Shown: positions 34,771-42,981 of the stretch, piece after piece
How positions within the stretch are numbered: the first letter of the stretch is position 1
Layout: each line of letters starts with the position of its first letter
Assembly: GCF_023008545.1 (NCBI RefSeq)
Contig: NZ_CP095397.1
Coordinates: 558,001-622,000 of the forward strand
Direction: 5' to 3'
From: Natribaculum luteum
GTDB lineage: Archaea > Halobacteriota > Halobacteria > Halobacteriales > Natrialbaceae
DNA length: 64,000 nucleotides
Translations under genes and position numbers: made by a program
The notes under the pieces: model-generated
The model's database searches: none
Told to the model about the DNA's origin: nothing
The model's input: only the letters and a program-made list of their open reading frames with translations

Positions 34771-37533
34771 TTAGTCTCTCGGCGGTTGGATATAGGAATC
34801 AGTAAGCATTTCTAATAACCCCTGTTGGCCAATCAACTTCATTCTCTCTCCATATGACTGTGCTTCTTGGACAGCATTCTTTGTGAACGTGCTACTGGTC
34901 ACAATAACTGAATGAGTGGCATTCCCTTTTGCTAAAGGACTTGCCATTTCCCTAACAGTCGATGGGGTGACTTTACTCTTGCCGGGTGTATACTGCTTAA
35001 CCTGAATTGCTACGATTTCATCGCCATTTTTAGCATATACATCAACACCCTCGTCTCCACTCTTGGAAGATACTTGAGTCGAATACCCGTAGTTCTCCCA
35101 CAATTGAGCCACGAGTCTTTCAAACTGGTAGGGTGAATACTCAAACAAATCATTAGGTTCCCAGACCGTGTTAGAAATACGCTCTATTCGATTGTTCAAC
35201 TCTCTTATTATTTCGGGGTCGCCTTCGGTGATTGCGGATTGTATTTTCTCTTGAGCCTCGCTCTCCACAATATCAGTTTGACTTATGTCAACGCTTCGTA
35301 GGAAATCCCGGATATTCTTGACTCGGTCACGGAGACGCTGATGTTTTTCAACTTCTTGCCTAATCTCACCAATAGCGATTGAATCAGGCGTAGATTCTAA
35401 TTCTTGGATTATCTTATTCTTTGTCGCTTCGGTTGGGACTCTCCTGTTCCATTGTTGGATTTTATTCAACTCGATAGAGCAACTACGTAGTTCTCGAATT
35501 TTATTTGTATGTTCGATAGCGGAATCAGGCTTCGTATACGGGTCTGTCCTTTCTATAGCGGTATAAAAATGACTTTTAGAGACAATTCCGGAATCATCCT
35601 CAATATCGTCCAGTAATTTCTCTTTTTTCTCGATGCCATCTACTATCTTTTTTGACTTCTTTATTTCCGATTCATAACTACCTATCTGCAAGAAGTCACT
35701 CTGTTGAACGTCCTCAATTGTGTTCTTGAGTGGGTTCTCATACTCACCATTACCCACAGATTCTAACCTATTTTCAATTTCTCTATATTTATCATTTATC
35801 TTTGATATGCTCTCTAAACTATTGGTCACACTATTAATTTCCTCTTCAGCCTGCTCAATAGAATCATAGTTACTCGGGTCTACTGTTCTGATTCCATTAG
35901 ATAGTGATTCAGTCTCTCCCGGATACGAATTGAATATGTCTTCAGACCTCGAAATTAAATCCCGATATTCCTGTTTGACCTTATGCCACTTGTACCTATC
36001 AAATCCTTTTTTACTACCAACTATTGAGGCAATCCCTGTACTGCTGACAACGGTACCCGTGATTATATCATCCGCAGTTTCTATTTTGTTTATAGACTTT
36101 CTGGCAAGTCGTTCAGATTCTTCGTACTTGGCCTGATTGTACGCCTGTTCGGCTCTACGAAGTAGGTCATCTCGACCAAGAAAGTTTGAGACAGAACGTT
36201 TTACTCCAAAGTATCCTCGTGCTTGTTTAGCCCGTTGTATCAACGTGTAGGCTCTTGACCCTTTAGGCCCAAAGGCGTGGACGACCCCTTTATTGTCAGT
36301 AACAAACAAATATTCACCAGCAATGACTGGCGAAGATGAAATTGGCGTACCAACGTCATATTGCCAGCGTGTTCCCCCATTCTGCTTATTCAATGCATAG
36401 ACATTCCCGTTTTTAGAGCCTATAAATACAGTATTATCGTATACGATAGGGGACGAAATCAACTCTCGCAGTCCTTGTTTTTCCCACTGAACCCCACCTT
36501 GCTCTGTATCGAGAGCATAGAGAGTGCCACTTTCATCACCGCTAACTCCAATATATAGCGAATCTGAATCTACAGCAGGTGAAGATACTATCCAAGAATT
36601 GTACTGTTCGGGATTTTTCATCCACTCTATATTCCCGGAATCTGAATCAACACTAACGATATTTCCACTATCATCCCCGAAATATATTGAACCATTCTTT
36701 ATTGCTGGCGAGGAAATGATACGGTCTACTTCCCTATTTTCCCAGACCGTTCTGGCCCCACCCTCATTTATTTCAAATTTCCCAATGCCTTCGTCAATAG
36801 GGGCATACAAGTATTCAGAATCATGGGCGGGAGTGGAAGTAGCACTGAAAAGTCCTGAAGAAGCAGAAGGTACTATTGAAAAGGATTTTTCGCCGGTCTC
36901 TGAATCGTAGGCATGATAGCCAGTTCCATCCTCATCACTACCGCCGATAATCACAAACCCAGAACCATCTGATTGTATATACTTTGGCGAACTCTCTTTG
37001 CTATTATCGGGATTATCGCCTTCAGTCCAACTCACGGTGCCGGAAGAAGATTGGATTTTTATTGTTGCCGCATATTGATTTGTTGAACCAACGTAGAGTG
37101 AGTCTCTCCATACTACGGACGAAGAGAATAATCTTCCATACGACTCCATATCATATTCCCAAATTTCTCTTCCGGTTGTTGCGTCTAACGCAAATACACC
37201 CCCTTGATACACGGGTGCATAAACAGTCCCGCCAACGACTGATGGTGACGGAGTGATAACCCGGTGATATGTATACCCTTCTTCGTATTCATTTGGGTTA
37301 TCTATCTTACTACCACCGTCAAACGACCATGCCAACTCAAGAGGGAAATCCGAAGGCCCTACGTCCGACGATTTGACCCCTGTATTCTGTTTGTTCCCTC
37401 TAAATTCGGGCCAGTCCGACGCAAGCGAAGGGCCGGACAGTTCATTGCTTCGTTGTGCTGGCGAAATATCAGCAAGCGATACTCCAGAGGCGAATAACCC
37501 CAAAATAGACCTTCGAGAGAAACCCTCTGGCAT
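34771..37533 (-). CDS. Tat-exported PQQ-type propeller, membrane helix and Mrr-type nuclease in one chain
   Basis: This 920-residue protein starts MPEGFSRRSILGLFASG, with a twin-arginine-like signal. Residues about 38-425 hold roughly eight PQQ-type blades (for example VYAPVYQGGVFALDATTGREIWEY, IYFGDDSGNIVSVDSDSGNIEW, VFIGSKNGNVYALNKQNGGTRWQY). A helical stretch follows. Residues 489-506 (DIITGTVVSSTGIASIVG) could cross the membrane, with KKGFDRYKWHKVK behind it as the inside-facing side. Residues 515-790 are coiled coil. Residues about 798-908 are an Mrr-type nuclease with catalytic D831 and Q844-x-K846 (GVDVYAKNGDEIVAIQVKQY). It is the most AT-rich gene in the window. ATG 37533 is preferred over TTG 37587. 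Confidence 0.8.
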   Translation of the reverse strand: MPEGFSRRSILGLFASGVSLADISPAQRSNELSGPSLASDWPEFRGNKQNTGVKSSDVGPSDFPLELAWSFDGGSKIDNPNEYEEGYTYHRVITPSPSVVGGTVYAPVYQGGVFALDATTGREIWEYDMESYGRLFSSSVVWRDSLYVGSTNQYAATIKIQSSSGTVSWTEGDNPDNSKESSPKYIQSDGSGFVIIGGSDEDGTGYHAYDSETGEKSFSIVPSASSGLFSATSTPAHDSEYLYAPIDEGIGKFEINEGGARTVWENREVDRIISSPAIKNGSIYFGDDSGNIVSVDSDSGNIEWMKNPEQYNSWIVSSPAVDSDSLYIGVSGDESGTLYALDTEQGGVQWEKQGLRELISSPIVYDNTVFIGSKNGNVYALNKQNGGTRWQYDVGTPISSSPVIAGEYLFVTDNKGVVHAFGPKGSRAYTLIQRAKQARGYFGVKRSVSNFLGRDDLLRRAEQAYNQAKYEESERLARKSINKIETADDIITGTVVSSTGIASIVGSKKGFDRYKWHKVKQEYRDLISRSEDIFNSYPGETESLSNGIRTVDPSNYDSIEQAEEEINSVTNSLESISKINDKYREIENRLESVGNGEYENPLKNTIEDVQQSDFLQIGSYESEIKKSKKIVDGIEKKEKLLDDIEDDSGIVSKSHFYTAIERTDPYTKPDSAIEHTNKIRELRSCSIELNKIQQWNRRVPTEATKNKIIQELESTPDSIAIGEIRQEVEKHQRLRDRVKNIRDFLRSVDISQTDIVESEAQEKIQSAITEGDPEIIRELNNRIERISNTVWEPNDLFEYSPYQFERLVAQLWENYGYSTQVSSKSGDEGVDVYAKNGDEIVAIQVKQYTPGKSKVTPSTVREMASPLAKGNATHSVIVTSSTFTKNAVQEAQSYGERMKLIGQQGLLEMLTDSYIQPPRD

Positions 37534-37809
37534 TGGTATATAACTAACTTCGGACGGAGCGATATGATATTTATGACTGATTAGCAAGTCAACCTCAAAT
37601 AGGGTGTATGTGTGATTCCAATAGCCCTATCAGAGAACTCTATACGCTCGTGTGAAGCCTTGAGGTACGCCTGTGCGACCGTTTTTGTGTTCCGAGAAAG
37701 TAGGTGAACCAACCACACGACACGCACCGCTATTCGTTCGGTTGCGAGAAAGAGGGAAGGGTCGTCCGGCCAAGGTCGTCCTTCCCCTGTCGTGGAAGAG
37801 GCTACGACA

Positions 37810-39606
37810 ATGCAAAGTAGGAACGCTATCAGTAAGAATCCACCGTATCGGCCACCCACCTTGGACGGCGTTCGACGCCGCGTGGAACGAGCAATCAGAG
37901 GAATCTACAATGGACACGAGAACGTGCTACTCGAAGCCCTGCCGGTCGCAGGGAAATCCTATTCGGCCCTGAAAATCGCCAGCAAGAACGAGACGCCGTT
38001 GCTCTACCTCGCGTCCCGAGACTATCTGAAGCGGGACGCTGAAGAGTTGTGCGACACGTTTGGACTCACTTACAAGCGGATTCCCACTCCGTACAAGCAC
38101 TGCCCTGCCTTCGATAGGAGCGACCAAGACCATTACGACGGTCGGGCAGTGAAATCATATGAGAACGGCGTTGGTGGTCGGGAAATCCATGAGCGACTTG
38201 ACGACATACGGTGCGGCGGGGACTGTGGGTATCTTGACCTGCTTGACTTCGACCCGTCGGTACCAGACGTTCTAATTGGCGACCCGAGCCATGCCTACCG
38301 AGACGAGTACTTGAAGGGACGATTCGTGGTGAAAGACGAGTTCTCGGTGGGTGAGTTTGAAACCGAGTTCGAGAACCCGGAACAGGTCGTTGACTGCTTC
38401 CTTCAGCACGTCACCCTACGCTACGACAGTTATCAGGACGTACTGAACGCAAAGCCCGACAGCGACAGGTATGCCGACGCCCTCGATTGGTTCCGAGAAC
38501 ACGGCCTCTATCAGGACACCAGCAACGTTCTCAAATCTCCGAACGAAGAGTACCATGCACTCGCCCCAACCCTGACATTCGCGCTACTGGCCGGGCATGA
38601 GTTAGGGAATGAGTGGGAACGGCTACCTGTCTCGGATTGGGCTGACTTGCATGGTATCGACGCCTCGGGTATCAACTCGAACGCCATCTGCGTGCGCGAC
38701 CGAGACGAAGATACGATGTACCTTCTCAATCCACCGAACTTCGATATTGGCGACGGCTTCCTCGGTTTAGACGGGACTCCGACGCCCGCGATGTGGCGAA
38801 TAGCGACCGGCCTTGACCTTACGCACCGAGACGTTCTCGAAGACCGTGAGAAGCGAAAGTACGTCTCGGACGTGCTGAACCAGACCATCATTCGGACAAA
38901 TGACGACCTAAAGCCATACCAGAACGACGCAGAGGGGCGTATTACGGCTCCGAAAGACACCCAAATCGCGCATTGGATACACCGGAAAGAAGGCGAGAAG
39001 CCCGGTCTAATCACCAGCAAGAAAGCGATTGACAACGTGTATCCGGAGTACAACGACGGTGAGTTGTTCAACCACGTTGGCACCTCTCGGAACTTCAGCA
39101 ACGTCTTGAGTTACCAAGGCTTCGCGGACAAGCACCTCGGGTTCGTCTCCGGCTCTCGACACTACGGCGACCCCTACATCAAGAAATGGGGTGCGTATGC
39201 CGGAGAAGTCGTCACATCGAACGGTAAGCGGGGGACAGCGAAGAGTTACGGCGAGTTCGGCAACAAGATTCACCGACATATGAGGCGGCAGACGCTTCAG
39301 GACGTGCTTCGGTTCGGACGAGATACCAAACCTACGACGGTCTACGTGAACACGGCGGCGCTTCCCGAATGGGTGCCGAGCGAAGCGGCACACCTCGTTC
39401 TGTTCAGCGAAGACGCCCGAGAGGTAGCCGAGTATCTTCAGGAAAGGGGTGGCGAAGGTGGTCAAGTGAGTGAAATCGAAAATGGGACGAAAGTTAACGA
39501 GCGAAGCGCCCGGAAGAAGGCCGAAGCGCTCGCAGAGAACGGATTCGTGACCAAGTACGACGACCTTCCCGACGCGGCGGCGTATGTGTGGAACGACGCA
39601 GAATAA
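37810..39606 (+). CDS. SF2 helicase-like replication protein of the element
   Basis: The 598-residue protein has a degenerate Walker A, ALPVAGKS (residues 43-50), then PLLYLASRDYL (motif Ia type), KDEFSVG (DE box type), FLGLDGTPTP (like the DATPT motif III), and near the end QDVLRFGRD, a QxxxRxGR-type motif VI. A C-terminal helix-turn-helix-like region follows (EIENGTKVNERSARKKAEALAENGFVTKY). The pattern fits plasmid or virus replication helicases of haloarchaea, although I cannot name the family. The large dyad 190 bp downstream could be its origin. ATG 37810 is preferred over GTG 37792. Confidence 0.65.
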   Translation: MQSRNAISKNPPYRPPTLDGVRRRVERAIRGIYNGHENVLLEALPVAGKSYSALKIASKNETPLLYLASRDYLKRDAEELCDTFGLTYKRIPTPYKHCPAFDRSDQDHYDGRAVKSYENGVGGREIHERLDDIRCGGDCGYLDLLDFDPSVPDVLIGDPSHAYRDEYLKGRFVVKDEFSVGEFETEFENPEQVVDCFLQHVTLRYDSYQDVLNAKPDSDRYADALDWFREHGLYQDTSNVLKSPNEEYHALAPTLTFALLAGHELGNEWERLPVSDWADLHGIDASGINSNAICVRDRDEDTMYLLNPPNFDIGDGFLGLDGTPTPAMWRIATGLDLTHRDVLEDREKRKYVSDVLNQTIIRTNDDLKPYQNDAEGRITAPKDTQIAHWIHRKEGEKPGLITSKKAIDNVYPEYNDGELFNHVGTSRNFSNVLSYQGFADKHLGFVSGSRHYGDPYIKKWGAYAGEVVTSNGKRGTAKSYGEFGNKIHRHMRRQTLQDVLRFGRDTKPTTVYVNTAALPEWVPSEAAHLVLFSEDAREVAEYLQERGGEGGQVSEIENGTKVNERSARKKAEALAENGFVTKYDDLPDAAAYVWNDAE

Positions 39607-39794
39607 CCCACAGTGATAACCGTATCAGAATATATTATCGCGTCCGAACAGCCCTACTCATAGTTGTTATTAGAGGGTGCGTTCGACCCTGTTAATAGAA
39701 GTGGGTGTTAGGATTACCAAGAGTTATTCGACGGTAGCGACTCTCGGATTGAGGTGTCGGAGTCCCTTCGACGCTGGTGAGCGAAGTATCCCGT

Positions 39795-39881
39795 GTCATT
39801 CCAAGTCAGGGGATGAATCAAACCTCGAATCTTCTGTGAGAGTTTGATTCTCTCTGCGGTTATTCCCCATTTCGGAATGAC
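39795..39881. repeat. 87-bp nested inverted repeat
   Basis: GTCATTCC (39795-39802) pairs with GGAATGAC (39874-39881), GGGG (about 39809-39812) with CCCC (39865-39868), and GAATCAAAC (39815-39823) with GTTTGATTC (39842-39850), leaving an 18-nt loop. It is neither family A nor B. Confidence 0.75.
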
Positions 39882-40085
39882 CCCCGAAACAGGAGAAAAC
39901 CGGGTTTAAATACTTCTAACAGTGTTTTAGACGGCGTGAGTGGGTCGTACCACCACTCTACGAACGTGTGGGCCTGTCTCTGGTGGGGCCAGCCCGACTC
40001 GTCCACTTGCCTACACACTCGCACAGCAGAGACAGGCACCAGCAGAGCGCACAGAGAGGCAGGGGTGTGGTGAGGATACCCCTGA

Positions 40086-40192
40086 CGGGCCGGGTGGATT
40101 GGTGGGGGTACGAGAGGCCGGGGGGACTGGCCCCGGTGGGGGTCGGTCGGGCCGGGACAGTCGGGGGCAGGGGCAGGGGTTCGAGAGGGGTG
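40086..40192 (+). other. G-rich tract with repeated runs of three or more G
   Basis: About 100 nt of the plus strand hold a dozen runs of three to six G with few C (for example GGTGGGGGTACGAGAGGCC, GTCGGGGGCAGGGGCAGGGG). G-strings accompany several haloarchaeal replication origins, and the tract could also fold as G-quadruplexes. Confidence 0.5.
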
Positions 40193-40503
40193 GTGATTTT
40201 CTCTGAAGCCCTCTCCGGCTCTCTCGATGTTGCATTTTCGAGGGTGAATCGAGCGCGTTCGTGCCGCTCTACTGGCCCCGTGTCGGTCGTGAGCGTCGTC
40301 CCTGTCGGCGCGAGTCATGCGTCGGCGTCGTGTCTCAAACCCGAGAGTAGTGAACTGGTGGCCGAGAGAGGGCGAGATTCCGGTGGTCGCCACCCCTGTT
40401 TTGTCGCAGTGAACATGACCACGCTGGGATAAATTTTATAACTATCGCGCATTTCAACTCTTTCCCTGATTCGGCGGTCTACAATGGGACGAGCAACACG
40501 CTG

Positions 40504-40623
40504 ATGGTCGGAACGTCCCACAAAACTAACATTATCTGTCCTATCTGTGGTAGCGAAGTCAAGGGGGACACGGACACCTACCCTAACTTCGTCTGTAAGG
40601 ACGGCGACCATGACATACTATGA
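40504..40623 (+). CDS. 39-residue zinc-ribbon-like protein
   Basis: The product MVGTSHKTNIICPICGSEVKGDTDTYPNFVCKDGDHDIL has CPICG and a later Cys/His pair (C31, H36), enough for one zinc site. An AT-rich word AAATTTTATAAC at about 40434-40445 is a suitable TATA box for a short-leader message. It is probably a small regulatory or nucleic-acid-binding protein of the element. Confidence 0.5.
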   Translation: MVGTSHKTNIICPICGSEVKGDTDTYPNFVCKDGDHDIL

Positions 40624-40673
40624 CCAGTCTACCGTAGAAAGAACTATTTGTAGGGACTGCTGGCGTGGCTATC

Positions 40674-40841
40674 ATGGTTGGCGTCGTCAGTGTTGTCTAC
40701 CGGTGGGCAATCCGCTATGACCCCGGCGGCCCCTTCTTGGATGTTCTCTCGGCAGTTGGTGCGACCGGTGCTGTTGCACTGGCCCTTCTCGGCGGTGGTC
40801 TGCTGGTCGCAATCAGTTGGTTAGTCGCACAACTTCAATAG
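40674..40841 (+). CDS. 55-residue single-pass or two-pass membrane protein
   Basis: The product MVGVVSVVYRWAIRYDPGGPFLDVLSAVGATGAVALALLGGGLLVAISWLVAQLQ has one clear membrane segment of about 28 residues at the end. No family is recognised. It lies 50 nt after the small zinc protein and may share its message. Confidence 0.45.
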   Translation: MVGVVSVVYRWAIRYDPGGPFLDVLSAVGATGAVALALLGGGLLVAISWLVAQLQ

Positions 40842-41034
40842 ACGACATAGAAGTTTTGTGTACCCTCAACCAAATCTCTCTTCATCAGCGTATGCTGTAC
40901 TCAATTCTCCCCAAATAGTCATTTTGCCACTCCCCGAGGAAGTCTGAACTCGAACACGACCGATAGTTATGGGATTGCCTTCATCGACATCTCGCTCAAT
41001 AGCCTTCTCATCAACAGCGTCCCAAATTATAGAT

Positions 41035-41978
41035 CGCTCATCTCGATAAGTCGTAACATCAATTTTCCTTACTCTCCAAGTGTCTTCCAAGATGGACGAG
41101 AAGTCTGCGCAAGTGTTCCTTCCACCACGTGAGCGGTGCTTTGAACGTCTCCGTCTCGCCCGCTTCGGCGAGACGGTGACGTGTGTCCATTGCGAGAGTG
41201 ACGACGTTGTCAAGCGCGGAACAACCGGAAAAGACGCCCAGCAGTACTGGTGCAAGGGGTGTGAGACGTACTTCAACGACCTCACAAACACGATCTTCGG
41301 CCAACATCGCTTCGAACTGGAAGAGATGTTCTATATCGTCAAGGAGATGCGATCTGAGCCGACCGCTCAGATCGCTCGTGACCTTGGCCGAGACTACGAA
41401 GCTGTTCTCAACTTCGTTCACAAAGTCCAGGATGTGAGCGGGGAGATCGATGAATTTGAGCTGTACGATGTCTGTGAAGCTGACGAGATCTACGTAACAG
41501 CTGGTGAGAAAGGGATCGAAGACGAGGATCAGAGTCCGCGCAAGCGCGGACTCAAAAAAAGGGACGAGGACGATTCGAATCAGACAAACCACCGGTGTTG
41601 ACACTCGTCCGTCGGGATGACGGACGAGTTCGGTTTCTCGTCTGCAAGGATCTCCAAGACGCCGACGAAGACATCGCTGAATACGGTGATGGAAGCGTCA
41701 TCCTCTGTACCGATGATTACACAATCTACGACGAGATCGAGGAGAAGGAGGGGGTGGACGGCCATCTGGCCGTCACCCACTCCGACACCTACGTCATCGG
41801 CGATGCCCACACGAACACCTGTGAGAACCGCCACAGCTTCCTTCGCCAGTGGCTGGCGAAGTTCAGAGGTGTCTCAAAACATCATCTCCAACGGTATCTC
41901 AATTTCCTTGAACTGAAACTCAATGAACCAGATAGCTGGTTCGAGAAACTCCTATGTTACAATGTATCGGGATGAGCG
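41035..41978 (+). mobile_element. IS1595-type insertion sequence (944 bp) with target duplication
   Basis: The ends are inverted repeats: CGCTCATCTCGATA on the left and CGCTCATCCCGATA read inward on the right, followed by GTAACAT on both sides after a 4-5 nt mismatch. The direct repeat ATTATAGAT (41026-41034 and 41979-41987) is the target duplication, 8 or 9 bp, since the last base is ambiguous. It carries one frameshifted transposase. Confidence 0.85.
41092..41975 (+). pseudogene. IS1595/ISXO2-like transposase, frameshifted
   Basis: The first part (from ATG 41092, or GTG 41080) has a zinc ribbon CVHCESDD...QYWCKGC and the first catalytic Asp in CEADEIYV. The second part contains the DDE region LCTDDYTIYDEI...YVIGDAHTNTCENRHSFLRQWLAKFRGVSKHHLQRYL. 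The frame breaks at the run of seven A followed by GGG (41554-41563). One extra G there would restore KKRGRGRFESDKPPVLTLV. A -1 slip at this run could also join the two parts, so limited activity cannot be excluded. Confidence 0.8.
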
Positions 41979-42339
41979 ATTATAGATTTGACTTCTTCCT
42001 CGGGGCCGCCTTCAGGTATCCCCATGTGGTTTTCATCATCTGTGAAAGAGAGCGTTGTCTCACTCTCATATACAAAGAAGACAACATCTTGTTCTGTATT
42101 GAACTCATACCCTGACGCCTCATCAGGCAGAGGCACCTTTAGTTGGATTGGGTTGGTATCTATGGGGTCTGGCATAGGGTCATTGAGCATACATGACCGA
42201 ATACACGGCAGACATATAATCGTTCATCACAGCCAAATCAGAATTGGGGGTAGTACTGAATGTGACCGAGAATGTAAAAGCATAGTTCAGTTTCACCACA
42301 CGGCTGACTCCTATACCTCGCACACCGGATGAACAAGAT

Positions 42340-42780
42340 ATGGCAGACCCTTCAGCGGCTCTCGGCCCACTCTCGAAGTTGGTAGACGGTGCGTCCGACT
42401 ACTACGAGTTTTGGAAGGACTACAAAGGTGAGGAAATCCTGATTCGGACGCACTCGGTAGCAGTTGGGGGCGACTCTGGTGACAGGGGAAACATCCGGCA
42501 AAACTCATACGTGATTCGGGGAACTGTTTCAGACGTTACATCTTTTCCACCGGGATTTCTGCTTGAGGATGTTGAAGAGTACGTTGAATTGAGTGACGCG
42601 AGGTTGATGTGGGGCGCGGGGCCGGAACCAATTGACGCTGTTGAGGGTAACAGGGGAAAGCAAACGCTTCGAGAGATAGATGAAAAGTATGTCTCCTTCA
42701 ACGCGATTGAAGAGTTAGAACGTGCCGAAGCCGCTGATTCGGCAACAGAGCCTTTCAGAGAAGACGAAGAAGGAGATTAG
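42340..42780 (+). CDS. Hypothetical protein of the element
   Basis: The 146-residue protein MADPSAALGPLSKLVDGASDYYEFWKDYKGEEILIRTHSVAVGGDSGDRGNIRQNSYVIRGTVSDVTSFPPGFLLEDVEEYVELSDARLMW... probably forms a small beta-barrel-like domain (EEILIRTHSV...YVIRGTVSDV...FLLEDVEEYVEL) and has an acidic tail. The stretch resembles Sm/LSm- or OB-type small barrels only in a general way; I assign no family. It lies between the IS-split gene and the integrase. Confidence 0.55.
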   Translation: MADPSAALGPLSKLVDGASDYYEFWKDYKGEEILIRTHSVAVGGDSGDRGNIRQNSYVIRGTVSDVTSFPPGFLLEDVEEYVELSDARLMWGAGPEPIDAVEGNRGKQTLREIDEKYVSFNAIEELERAEAADSATEPFREDEEGD

Positions 42781-42792
42781 CACTCGTACTCG

Positions 42793-42939
42793 TCAGTCGA
42801 TAAGGCGCTTCTGCGCCCGGATTAGGTTGCGCTTCTGGTCGTCCAACTCTTCGTCGTCGTCCATGTCCTCTTCGACCATCGCCACGGCGTCGTCTTCGCT
42901 CTCGGGGATTCGGACAGGTGGGTTCTTGTCGTCGCTCAT
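42793..42939 (-). CDS. 48-residue acidic protein downstream of the integrase
   Basis: The product MSDDKNPPVRIPESEDDAVAMVEEDMDDDEELDDQKRNLIRAQKRLID has an acidic middle and a basic C-terminal helix. It starts 43 nt after the integrase stop, on the same strand, and probably shares the integrase message. Small proteins in this position can be directionality factors, but this one has no clear helix-turn-helix. Confidence 0.5.
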   Translation of the reverse strand: MSDDKNPPVRIPESEDDAVAMVEEDMDDDEELDDQKRNLIRAQKRLID

Positions 42940-42981
42940 ACCAGTTCAATCAGGCGCAAAGCGTGAATCACTTTGGGTGGC

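Larger units (their letters stand above)
39607..40503. other. Gene-free region behind the helicase, candidate replication origin
   Basis: About 900 bp without a convincing gene. It contains the large nested dyad at 39795-39881, a shorter palindrome GAGTGG-GTCGTA-CCACCACTC region near 39938-39957, an AT-rich word GGGTTTAAATACTTC at about 39903-39917, and a strongly G-biased tract at 40086-40192. The open frames seen here have arginine/glycine-rich, non-haloarchaeal composition. Location beside the putative replication helicase makes an origin plausible. Confidence 0.45.
40866..42190 (-). pseudogene. Small element gene split by the IS insertion
   Basis: The N-terminal part (MLNDPMPDPIDTNPIQLKVPLPDEASGYEF..., from ATG 42190) runs into the IS after ...GPEEEVKSI. 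The C-terminal part (WDAVDEKAIERDVDEGNPITIGRVRVQT...ADEERFG) continues on the other side and stops at 40866. Removing 41035-41978 with one copy of ATTATAGAT restores a continuous 123-residue frame, ...EEVKSII-WDAVDEK... . The protein is acidic, probably beta-rich, and of unknown function. The IS supplies a premature stop (IAHPDTL) to the N-terminal fragment. Confidence 0.85.

Noticed and set aside
39940-40432. Open frames on both strands behind the helicase gene
   Set aside because: They are arginine-, glycine- and proline-rich, overlap the G-rich tract and lack haloarchaeal codon pattern; the region reads as non-coding.
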